Assembly (NCBI GenBank): GCA_028278125.1 | Contig: JANQEY010000274.1 | Location: 1 to 50,379 of the forward strand | Direction: 5' to 3' | Source: a bacterium | Lineage (GTDB): Bacteria > Electryoneota > Electryoneia > Electryoneales > Electryoneaceae | DNA length: 50,379 nt | In this document: one piece after another, positions 34,324 through 41,568 of the stretch | Numbering within the stretch: the first letter of the stretch is position 1 | Layout of the letters: every line of letters begins with the position of its first letter | The notes under the pieces: model-generated | What the model saw: the letters and a program-made list of their open reading frames with translations, nothing else | The model's database searches: none | What the model was told of the DNA's origin: nothing | Program-made: the position numbers and the translations under genes

Positions 34324-34483
34324 TTTGACTTTGATCCTGGTCGTCCATTATGTAATAAGTGCTATAAAGCCTGGAGCAAGTACAAGAATATCGATTATGA
34401 AGAAAATTTTGTGTCACGACTGCAGGGTTGAAGCAGGTACATCTGTTGCTAAACCATTATGCTATGAATGTTGGCAAAAATGA
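34324..34483 (+). pseudogene. Frameshifted zinc-ribbon gene remnant
   Basis: One frame encodes FDPGRPLCNKCYKAW (from 34330) and runs on to NF; the frame shifted by one base then encodes CHDCRVEAGTSVAKPLCYECW to a TGA at 34481. Both parts have the repeated PLCxxCxxxW and CHxC motifs of a tandem zinc ribbon usually found at the C-terminus of larger nuclease- or helicase-like proteins. One extra base near 34411 explains the break. No good start precedes it, so it is a 3' fragment; a small peptide from the ATG at 34397 in the second frame is possible but unlikely. Confidence 0.6.
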
Positions 34484-34744
34484 ATAACCATTATAGTAAT
34501 ATAGATGTAGACCAAATGTATTAATCAGAACATAGGACTTAGATGCAACGCCTATAGTTTCTTCTTATACTAAACAACAAATAATAAAATCATCTACATT
34601 CTCTGGAAAAAATACATCAACATTAAGAGTATTTTTGATGGAACATAATTTGTTCTTGGAATGTATTTCATTTATATTGAGACCTTTACTTATTAGAATG
34701 GGATGAAACTGATGCCCATTCAAGGCGTATTAATAGAGAGGAAC

Positions 34745-35527
34745 ATGAATACACCTGAACAAATAATTGAATCTGAAGAACATCCAACGTCCCAGGGCTT
34801 TGAAACATCGTATTTTCAAGCGACTGTGTTCTTTCCACATTTTCAAGTTTCAAGTAAACATGTTTATCGTTTGTTGCCCGAATCATGGTTAGAGATATTT
34901 GATGATAATCCAGTGATGCAACCTTCTTTTGATAAGATGCCGAGGGATATTCCTATCTTAAGCCTTAGTAGCCAATCAAATGAATGGCGGTGTAATATTT
35001 CACCAGCGCGAGCTGATATTTTCTGGGCAAGGCAAGACTATAATTCACCTCCTATTGATATGAAAGAATTTTTTGACCGATCAATTGTACTTCATAATGA
35101 GTTAATTGAAAAACTTAATCTATCAGTAGGAAGATTAGCAGCAGTAGTACATCGATTCTTTAAGACAAAGATTCCAGGTTTATTAATCGCAGAGCAATTT
35201 TGTAAAAAAGAACTTATTGAAGCTGAGGAAGGACAACCTCAAAACAGTGTTCCACTTAACCGACCAGAAAGCTTTGAGCTTAGTGCGCATAAACGTTTCA
35301 ACTTCTATGATGATCTTAATGTTAATTCGTGGATAAGAAACAAAACAGGTATCATATCCCCAACTCAAGAAACCATTATTCTTGTCGAGCAGGATCTTAA
35401 TTCACTTTCTGAAGAATTAGCCAAAAGAAATTTTAGTAATCAAGATATTGAAAAGTTCTTTACGGAGATTATTGACGCTTTTGATCAGATCTTAACCTTG
35501 TACTATCCAGATAGGGTGCAATCATGA
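34745..35527 (+). CDS. Island cassette protein A (TIGR04255-like, unknown function)
   Basis: About 260 residues, cytoplasmic, with no catalytic motif that I recognise. The pattern of an N-terminal beta-rich half (YFQATVFFPHFQ, SLSSQSNEWRCNISPARADIFW) and an ExDxNS...L segment near the end (LVEQDLNSLSEEL) resembles the TIGR04255 group of sporadically distributed proteins, a tentative match. An ATG at 34703 is an alternative start; at 34745 a GAGAGG lies three bases before. Its stop overlaps the next ATG (ATGA), so it is coupled to protein B. The coding sequence is A+T-rich compared with the rest of the window. Confidence 0.72.
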   Translation: MNTPEQIIESEEHPTSQGFETSYFQATVFFPHFQVSSKHVYRLLPESWLEIFDDNPVMQPSFDKMPRDIPILSLSSQSNEWRCNISPARADIFWARQDYNSPPIDMKEFFDRSIVLHNELIEKLNLSVGRLAAVVHRFFKTKIPGLLIAEQFCKKELIEAEEGQPQNSVPLNRPESFELSAHKRFNFYDDLNVNSWIRNKTGIISPTQETIILVEQDLNSLSEELAKRNFSNQDIEKFFTEIIDAFDQILTLYYPDRVQS

Positions 35528-36378
35528 CATCAACCTGTCAGGAGAATATAACTACAACTAAAGGATCGGTTGAAACTGAAACGCAAGCACCAACAATTAC
35601 TCCTCAATTTAAATATAATAAGATATATAACAGAGAAAATGAATCCTTTCCCCAGATTTTATCACCATCAAAGTTAAGATCTTACAAAGCCTATTACCCT
35701 TTTACGGAAGATGTTTCCCCTCATGCGACAGAAGAACCTTTAATCAGGGATGAAACAAAAGAAAAGAATTATGCTGTGGTTGGTTACAGAGAATTAGAAG
35801 GTTTAGTTTTTCAGTTTATAGGTTTCCTTGAAGAAAATTCTTCTTTTAAATCTCCGACTACAAAAATGGATTGGCTTTCTTCTTCACCCATAGCTGTTGA
35901 TGCTATCCCGTTTCAAGGAGAAGCCTGTTTAGCTACTCTAAATAGTTTATACATTGGGAATAATTATCTTGCAAAAGCTTATTCAGAAGTTATTGAGGAA
36001 ATAAAATATGGCAATTTGCCCAGAAAAATCATTGACATCATTTCATCATTTGAAGCAATGTCTGATAATTGGAATGGTTATAACGCACCAGCTCCTTCAA
36101 CCTTAGCAATAAATAATACAATTATCGCATTAAATCATTTATTTAACTCAAGCCTGATTCCTACTATCATTTCAGCTTCAGTTGAAGGTGGTATTGCTCT
36201 GGAGTTTCATTTTAATTATCTGGAAATTTACATTGAGATTAATAATCATGGTAAAGCTTTGATCATGTACAAGGTGCATGCTGAATGTTATATTGAACCC
36301 GAAATTGAACAAATGGAATATAAAGAAAGTAGTATGAATTTAACGGTAGCCAAAATAAAGAACTTTCTGTATGGCTGA
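35524..36378 (+). CDS. Island cassette protein B (unknown function)
   Basis: 284 residues. The N-terminal 100 residues are Thr/Glu-rich and probably flexible. The C-terminal part (about 170-260) has a recognisable pattern, SDNWNGYNAPAPSTLAIN followed by IISASVEGGIALEFHF and YLEIYIEINNHGKAL. This 'NWxGYxAxxPxxxA ... EGGIxLEF' arrangement occurs in many small accessory proteins of mobile or defence-type loci, but I know of no assigned function. Overlaps protein A by four bases and protein C by eight, typical of a module whose products are made in fixed ratio. Confidence 0.75.
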   Translation: MTSTCQENITTTKGSVETETQAPTITPQFKYNKIYNRENESFPQILSPSKLRSYKAYYPFTEDVSPHATEEPLIRDETKEKNYAVVGYRELEGLVFQFIGFLEENSSFKSPTTKMDWLSSSPIAVDAIPFQGEACLATLNSLYIGNNYLAKAYSEVIEEIKYGNLPRKIIDIISSFEAMSDNWNGYNAPAPSTLAINNTIIALNHLFNSSLIPTIISASVEGGIALEFHFNYLEIYIEINNHGKALIMYKVHAECYIEPEIEQMEYKESSMNLTVAKIKNFLYG

Positions 36379-36877
36379 TACTCCCACCTTTATGTATTCA
36401 TCAAATTTTGATTTAACTGAAGACCAAGATTTTGCGCCAAAAGAAAGGCTTTTCTTAAGGTTTAAACCAGATCACTATAAAACTTGGGGGACTATAAGTC
36501 TTGCAGCTATTGAAATGCCAGACATGTCGGTAAACAGGGAAAAACACGGAGGAGAACCCGAATTTGTTTTAGCCGGACATTCTAAAAGTGGAGGAAAGAA
36601 AATCATCTACGATAATTGGGGAGTAGCTTCTTTTAATGTAAAAGATATCCCTGGAGAACAAGGTTTTGAGGGCGAAATATTTTCTTTTCGCCCTTTTCAT
36701 CAACCAACTCGTAAGAACTTTTTTCATTCGGAAATTAGATGTTATGATTCAGAGAATATACATATTGATAGTAAAGAATTATATCCGGATCATGTGAAAT
36801 TAAGATGGAGAGATAGACTGCGGCATGAAATACAAGTAGTCATAAGGCCGGGTGATTTTGATGGTATTTTTAGTTAG
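36371..36877 (+). CDS. Island cassette protein C (unknown function)
   Basis: 168 residues, cytoplasmic, beta-rich. A motif-like centre reads MPDMSVNREKHGGEPEFVL (about 50-68), then NWGVASFNVKDIP (about 84-96) and FHSEIRCY. The pairing of a 'xSVNREK' segment with 'GVAxFxVxDIP' recurs in small proteins of unknown function as I remember it, but I can give no family number. Last gene of the overlapping trio. A GC-poor spacer follows, with no terminator other than the tRNA-side hairpin at 37092. Confidence 0.73.
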   Translation: MADTPTFMYSSNFDLTEDQDFAPKERLFLRFKPDHYKTWGTISLAAIEMPDMSVNREKHGGEPEFVLAGHSKSGGKKIIYDNWGVASFNVKDIPGEQGFEGEIFSFRPFHQPTRKNFFHSEIRCYDSENIHIDSKELYPDHVKLRWRDRLRHEIQVVIRPGDFDGIFS

Positions 36878-37044
36878 TATCCGATAGCAATAAAAATAAT
36901 TCCTGTAATTCCCATAATAATAATGCTATAGAATTTATGTCGGAATTTGTCCTTCGTTGTTCATAACTACTTTCAAGACACAATTTCTAATTATTTTAGT
37001 TACATTTCTGACATACACAAACTGAATCCTCAACTATACTTTTC

Positions 37045-37058
37045 CCAACCAAGGTTGG
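37045..37058. repeat. Perfect short palindrome
   Basis: CCAACC-AA-GGTTGG, with a further GGTTGGAA at 37065-37072. It lies between the cassette and the tRNA terminator; possible regulator or recombinase site. Confidence 0.4.
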
Positions 37059-37091
37059 AATAATGGTTGGAACAGCCATTTAATGCATAAG

Positions 37092-37133
37092 AAAAGGGAC
37101 TCAAGATATTCTCTCAAGTCCCTGTTTCTGTTT

Positions 37134-37134
<1 letters not shown>
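37092..37134 (-). terminator. tRNA-fMet terminator, copy B of the repeat
   Basis: On the minus strand the tRNA 3' end runs directly into AAACAGAAACAGGGACT, a hairpin GGGACT...AGTCCC, then TTTTC. It is the native terminator of the tRNA. Copy A lies at 34156-34198. Confidence 0.8.
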
Positions 37135-37210
<76 letters not shown>

Positions 37211-37219
37211 TCTGGCAAA

Positions 37220-37248
37220 AGTATAAGCTAAAACGATTTTCAAGTCAA
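37220..37248 (-). promoter_or_regulatory. Sigma-70 promoter of tRNA-fMet
   Basis: On the minus strand: -35 TTGACT (37243-37248), 17-base spacer, -10 TATACT (37220-37225). The start would fall a few bases before the tRNA 5' end at 37210. Confidence 0.85.
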
Positions 37249-37715
37249 GCCCAATATCTGCAGCCATCCTACTCACGAGTTCAATCAAGTAATCCTGGAA
37301 TTTTCAATAGTGATCTGAAACACATAAAAAGGGGTAGTGAGTGTGGAATAGACACCACAGGTGTATAAAGCAATTTCGTCGATAACTGCCTGATCTATTA
37401 TTTAATTCATATTCTTACTTGCACCTGATCTGAGTTTTAACTGAGATGTTTATAATTGAATCATTCTATTCTTAATACATTATATATCAGACAAATAGAA
37501 CATATATTATCAAAACAAATCCTTTTTAAAAGTGTTGAATATTAATCCATGAGAGCCATGACAATAGCCCGATCTCCAAAAACTGGCAGATGCTTTGCTT
37601 TAACTAGTTCCAGAATCGATTGATAAATTACTTACGTTCTTTTACAGGCAATTGGAAACAGAGTATACAGAGCACTTTTACGATAAAGATTTTTATCCAT
37701 ATCTAATAAGCTCTT
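37249..37715. other. Intergenic region (about 470 bp)
   Basis: A+T-rich, with no supported gene or RNA. It probably holds the promoter for the LPP20-like operon. Confidence 0.45.
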
Positions 37716-37796
37716 GGAAGCCCCTTGGCGAAAAGGCTATCTTACGGTTTGATGCCGGCGGGGTGGTATTCTGAAATTGCTTCCCCTTAATGGGAA
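37716..37796 (+). promoter_or_regulatory. Structured leader, possible cis-regulatory RNA
   Basis: Nested pairing: GGAAGC (37716-37721) with GCTTCC (37779-37784), inside it CCC (37722-37724) with GGG (37761-37763), and CCTT (37723-37726) with AAGG (37733-37736). TTCCC (37781-37785) can instead pair with GGGAA (37792-37796), so the outer stem and the 3' hairpin exclude each other. The ribosome site of the next gene follows at 37809. No known riboswitch consensus was recognised. Confidence 0.4.
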
Positions 37797-37818
37797 AATA
37801 AAATTATGGAGGGACAGG

Positions 37819-38649
37819 ATGAAACGCATCCTCCGATTAGCAATGTTAATTGCGTTCTTGGTAATAATTGTCGTTACATGTTCAGCACAGACCGTTTCAG
37901 AATCAATAGGTGACAGGTCATCCATTGATTGGACTAACCAGACAATTCAGGCGACCGGAATTGGTATTACCGGTGGGGCAGGGGGCAGGCCGGGCCAGAT
38001 CCGTGCTGCCGAACTTGACGCTCTTCGCCAGATTCTTGAAACAATCAAGGGTATGCGTCTGAACAGTGAAACGACTGTCGAGAACTTCATGATGTCTTCT
38101 GATATTATCCGTACCAGGGTTGAAGGTACAGTGAAGAATTTCCGACGTGTTGGTGATCCGGTATACCTAAGTAATGGGGATATAGAAGTTACGGTGGAAA
38201 TGGATCTGCGTGGTACAGGGAAGTTTTATGATATCGTGATGCCCGGTCCTGCGTCAATTCCGCCTACACCTATTTCTCCACGTTCAGGTACTGCAATTTC
38301 GAATACCAAGATCTATACCGGCTTGATTGTTGACGCACGTGGATTAGGGCTCCGTCCGGCTATAGCCCCGAATATTTACTCTTCGAGCGGTGACGAAGTA
38401 TATGGCAGCAGGTATGTTGACCGTCAATGGGCGATAGAGCAGGGTATGGTCAGTTATGCAAAGGATCCGGACAAAGCTCGCGGTGATGAAAGAGTGACAC
38501 CAAGCCCGCTGTTTGTTAAAGCACAGAAAGCAACAGGCGCCAACCGTACTGACGTTGTCATCACGGACCAGGATGCCCTGACGCTTCACCAGGTCGCTGA
38601 CAACCTGAAATTTCTCCAGGAATGTCGCGTAATAATCCTAGTGGACTGA
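37819..38649 (+). CDS. LPP20-family exported protein
   Basis: 276 residues. A signal peptide (about 1-24, ending TCSAQT) directs export. Segments IDWTNQTIQATGIG, GQIRAAELDALRQILETIKG and DIIRTRVEGTVKNF match the LPP20/FlgT-N-type domain (about 38-130). A second region (about 165-276) is similar to the C-terminal part of such proteins: YTGLIVDARGLGLRPA and later ECRVIILVD. The start at 37819 has GGAGGG five bases upstream. The next gene starts 16 bases after the stop, so they form an operon of envelope proteins. Relatives occur near flagellar or surface-layer genes; function unclear. Confidence 0.8.
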   Translation: MKRILRLAMLIAFLVIIVVTCSAQTVSESIGDRSSIDWTNQTIQATGIGITGGAGGRPGQIRAAELDALRQILETIKGMRLNSETTVENFMMSSDIIRTRVEGTVKNFRRVGDPVYLSNGDIEVTVEMDLRGTGKFYDIVMPGPASIPPTPISPRSGTAISNTKIYTGLIVDARGLGLRPAIAPNIYSSSGDEVYGSRYVDRQWAIEQGMVSYAKDPDKARGDERVTPSPLFVKAQKATGANRTDVVITDQDALTLHQVADNLKFLQECRVIILVD

Positions 38650-38665
38650 ATAAGGGGAGGAGATA

Positions 38666-39829
38666 ATGAAATACCGGTTTTTATTCATAATTACAGCCAT
38701 AATACTTTCAGCCCTGCTTCTCGCCGGCTGCGGGCCGAAAAAATTACAGAGCGAATCTTTACTAGACCGTCCCGATTATCACGTCAGCCAGGGATTAAAA
38801 CTACTTGAACGTGGTGATACAGACGGAGCCCGTAAATCCTTTGACCGTGCCCTTGGGCTTGATCCCAAGTATGCAGAAGGATACAGCGGGATGGCGCTAC
38901 TCGAAGCTACCCTGGGCAATTTTAAAGAAGCCCATGATTATGCAGATGAGGGCATCGACAAGTCCGATAAAAACGCCTGGACATATGTATGCCGTGGTCG
39001 TGTCTATTCCATGGAACGTAAAGGCGATAACTGGATCAAAAAAGCCGACGACGATTTTGAAAAGGCTTTAAAGATCGACCCGGAATTAAGTGAAGCATAC
39101 TTCTGGTGGGGTGTAGCCAAGAAGAATTTCTACGATTTCACCAAGGCAGGGGAGTTGTTCTCTGCCACAATCGAATTCAAGGACGAATGGGCTACCCGTG
39201 CCGATATAGAATATGAAATTATCCAAAAGATCCAGAGAGCAGCACCCGGAACACGTGTAGGGATGAAAATCGCCCTGTTGGATGTTGTCACTCGCGCAGA
39301 CCTTGCTGTTCTTTTCCTTGAAGAGCTCAAACTTGTGGAAGTTTTGGAACGTCACGGTGAAAAAGAATACGATACCGGCTTTAAAGCACCTGACGATCCC
39401 ACTGTTTACCAGGAAGAAGGAAGCGAAGATAGGGCATTCAGCGCAAATGAGCCGGTCGATATAGACGGTCACTGGGCGCAATCCTGGATACAGGATATCA
39501 TGCAGTATGGTGTAATGGAAGTCAGTCCCGATCGTAAGTTCTATCCGAAAGAGGATATAACTCGTGCTGAATTCGCGCTGTTTATCCAGAATATTACGAT
39601 CAAGGCGCTTCATGACGATGAAATCGCTACAAAATATATCGTCGAGGACAGCCGTTTTAAGGATATGCGAAGTGGAACAGCCACTTATAACGCTGCAGCG
39701 TTGTGTGTCGATCGTGATATAATGGACGCCAACCTGGACGGAACATTCAAACCGATGGAAAAGGTCAGCGGGGCGGACGCTCTACTTACAATCCGCAAGT
39801 TCCAGAACCAGCTCAGGATGTCATTTTAG
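38666..39829 (+). CDS. TPR lipoprotein with C-terminal SLH domain
   Basis: 387 residues. A signal peptide ends in LLLAGC (lipobox Cys about 22). Two to three TPR repeats follow (about 38-175): SQGLKLLERGDTDGARKSFD, then AEGYSGMALLEATLGNFKEA, then DDDFEKALKIDPELSEAYFW. After a linker, an S-layer-homology domain (about 265-387) reads VDIDGHWAQSWIQDIM, FYPKEDITRAEFALFI and the repeat FKDMRSG. SLH domains bind pyruvylated or similar cell-wall polymers, so a lipid-anchored protein with SLH would bridge membrane and peptidoglycan. GGGGAGGAG precedes the ATG. Probable envelope assembly factor. Confidence 0.88.
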   Translation: MKYRFLFIITAIILSALLLAGCGPKKLQSESLLDRPDYHVSQGLKLLERGDTDGARKSFDRALGLDPKYAEGYSGMALLEATLGNFKEAHDYADEGIDKSDKNAWTYVCRGRVYSMERKGDNWIKKADDDFEKALKIDPELSEAYFWWGVAKKNFYDFTKAGELFSATIEFKDEWATRADIEYEIIQKIQRAAPGTRVGMKIALLDVVTRADLAVLFLEELKLVEVLERHGEKEYDTGFKAPDDPTVYQEEGSEDRAFSANEPVDIDGHWAQSWIQDIMQYGVMEVSPDRKFYPKEDITRAEFALFIQNITIKALHDDEIATKYIVEDSRFKDMRSGTATYNAAALCVDRDIMDANLDGTFKPMEKVSGADALLTIRKFQNQLRMSF

Positions 39830-39880
39830 GAGTTTCAATAGGACGCACAATAGATCAATATTCCAAACCTACATAAAGGC

Positions 39881-39914
39881 TGTCATTCCAGACTTGATCT
39901 GGAATCCAGGATCG
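39881..39914. repeat. Short hairpin repeat element, copy 1
   Basis: TGTC, then ATTCCAGA (39885-39892), loop CTTGA, TCTGGAAT (39898-39905), then CCAGGATCG. Same architecture as 40238-40271, differing by compensatory changes in the stem. Confidence 0.75.
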
Positions 39915-39982
39915 TTGGTATGAAATCATATATAAACAATATATATATCATAAGATAACACAACACGCTTAACATAATACAT

Positions 39983-40007
39983 GCGGGCTTTCAGCCCGCT
40001 TTTTTTA
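39983..40007 (+). terminator. Rho-independent terminator
   Basis: GCGGGCT (39983-39989), loop TTC, AGCCCGC (39993-39999), then eight T. Probable end of the LPP20-SLH operon, with the repeat at 39881 inside the 3' UTR. Confidence 0.9.
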
Positions 40008-40124
40008 TATCTATAGCCCTAATATTGTTTTCTCTGCGTTATCCCGTCCTTTAGAATCATGGCAAAGAAAACATTATCAATAATCGTATCTGGTTAACTG
40101 AATGACTTATAAGGGGTAATAGAT

Positions 40125-40400
40125 GGTGTCGTTGCGAGGAACCGTAGCGAAGCGAAGCTTGCGGTGTGCGAAGCACAGCCGTGAACAAAGTGTAGATCGG
40201 TGAGGTTTATCTTCACCAATCCAGATTAATTAAAGGTTGTCATCCCGGACTCGATCCGGGATCCAGTGTCGTTAATGTTACTTGGAAGCTCAAAGTATTT
40301 GAATATCGTCATCCTAAACAAGAAAACAAAAGACAGTGATCCCGCTTTACACTCTGGCTGGTAAAACCCCGATCGACCGTCGCAAAGGCTTCGGTGGACA
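40125..40400. repeat. Composite intergenic repeat cluster
   Basis: Three modules. GGTGTCGTTGCGAG (40125-40138) and AGCGAAGCGAAGC (40146-40158) are the reverse complement of 8836-8849 and 8825-8837. The hairpin element at 40238-40271 has stem ATCCCGGA/TCCGGGAT and loop CTCGA. GATCCCGCTTTACA (40338-40351), CCCCGATC (40367-40374) and CAAAGGCTTCGGTGGACA (40383-40400) invert the inner module of the element at 8687-8748. No gene is present here. Confidence 0.75.
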
Positions 40401-41007
40401 GGGAAGACGGGGAATACACCCTTGGGCACTGTTACTATTGTCACGTGATACAGGTTAGTTCTTGTGAATTGTATTCATCAACTTCTTATTGTTCTTATCA
40501 ACACAACAATCCACATGTGAGTAGGAGGGAAACCAATATTTATACCATTAAACACCAAATAATTACACCATACATCCAATTATACATAACACAGATTATC
40601 GGCGTGTTGCCAATATGGTGATTTTGCCGAATTGTACCAAATCGAGATAAATAGACGTCCAAAATCGAGATAAATAACATTATTACCATTCCTGAAAATA
40701 TCACCAAATATGTGCGCTCTCCGCACACCCCTGTGCGCATTCATTGATATTGACATTAAAATATTGCAAATTTTAAAAGAATTTTGTATATTTTCAGAGC
40801 AGTGAATTTTACTTTTCTTTCTTGAAGTATGTGATTAATTATGAGGTTAGCAACGTAAGACGTAGCTGTCAGTATTTTTTACTTTTAGTAGGTATAGTCA
40901 AATCCCAAACATCATTAGGAGGCCAACAACAGATAGTATTATGGTATTGCCATTGTTAATTCACTGCAAAAATTAACAATAGGTTATTTATCTGTTGGAG
41001 GTCTATA
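40401..41007. other. Intergenic region at the phage border, with a direct repeat
   Basis: No gene supported. AAATCGAGATAAATA occurs twice (40639-40653 and 40662-40676, 23 bases apart) and a related AAAATCGAGATATTA at about 41206-41220. TTGACA near 40751 could be a -35 element. This stretch separates host genes from the phage-like block. Confidence 0.5.
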
Positions 41008-41232
41008 ATGGATGTTCTTGATCGCGTATTAGTCGGTATTACAGTCAGTGTCTTTGGCATCCTTTTTACTCATCTCATTGACAGTTTTATTAGGTTTTTA
41101 AAGAAAATATCTGCCCGAAAAACAAAACGACAAAAAAGATATCGTAGCTGTATAACTGGTAGATTTATTTCTCGTGATGAAGCTAAAAGACAGCCAAAAA
41201 CTTCTAAAATCGAGATATTATATTTTAATTAA
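41008..41232 (+). CDS. Small membrane protein with TGRF-x-S motif, mobile-element type
   Basis: 74 residues. One N-terminal membrane helix (about 6-28, VLVGITVSVFGILFTHLI), a strongly basic stretch (KKISARKTKRQKR), and a C-terminal CITGRFISRDEAKRQPKTS. The last part matches the short motif xTGRFVSxxxAxxxPxTT common in small phage and plasmid proteins of unknown role. GGAGG precedes the ATG by six bases. It converges with the phage block, six bases from its last stop. Confidence 0.7.
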   Translation: MDVLDRVLVGITVSVFGILFTHLIDSFIRFLKKISARKTKRQKRYRSCITGRFISRDEAKRQPKTSKIEILYFN

Positions 41233-41238
41233 ACCGTA

Positions 41239-41568
41239 TTACATCAATTTGATTCGCTTGGTATTTCCATCACCCGTCCTCAGCACTAGGTATTCCGTAT
41301 CCCCGTCCATCTGGATCGGCGGATCATTCAGCGCAGGAAACTGTATTATTTGACCCCCCACATCGATCTGCTGAACAATCAGTCCATCGTCTGTCTGAAC
41401 TACCTGACTATCGTTAAATGGAATAAATCGCTTTAGATCGCCATCCTGAACATCTACTCCATTCTCATCTACACCCAAAGCATCATTATGCCTGGTTGCA
41501 GGTGTCGCCTGGCCATCAGTTAATTCCTTTAAACCACGCTCGAATAATGTGTTATCATTCTCGGCCAC
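41239..41568 (-). CDS. Small phage-associated hypothetical protein
   Basis: 109 residues, no recognised domain. The centre has a beta-type pattern: SQVVQTDDGLIVQQIDVGGQIIQFP and later DTEYLVLRTGDGNTKRIKL. The start is a GTG whose first base is the last base of the collar protein's stop (TAGTG), with GGGG just upstream, so it is translated by coupling. Probably a virion or assembly accessory protein. Confidence 0.65.
   Translation of the reverse strand: MAENDNTLFERGLKELTDGQATPATRHNDALGVDENGVDVQDGDLKRFIPFNDSQVVQTDDGLIVQQIDVGGQIIQFPALNDPPIQMDGDTEYLVLRTGDGNTKRIKLM

Noticed and set aside
37716..37796. c-di-GMP-I (GEMM) riboswitch
   Set aside because: A structured G+C-rich leader was tempting, but the conserved GCAAAGC and GCCGGGTTGCC core segments are missing.
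40639..40676. CRISPR array
   Set aside because: Only two adjacent copies of a 15-base repeat with an eight-base gap, and no cas genes.
40394..40740. Two opposed open frames of 66 and 75 codons in the phage-border region
   Set aside because: No ribosome sites, overlap of repeats, and no recognisable protein features.
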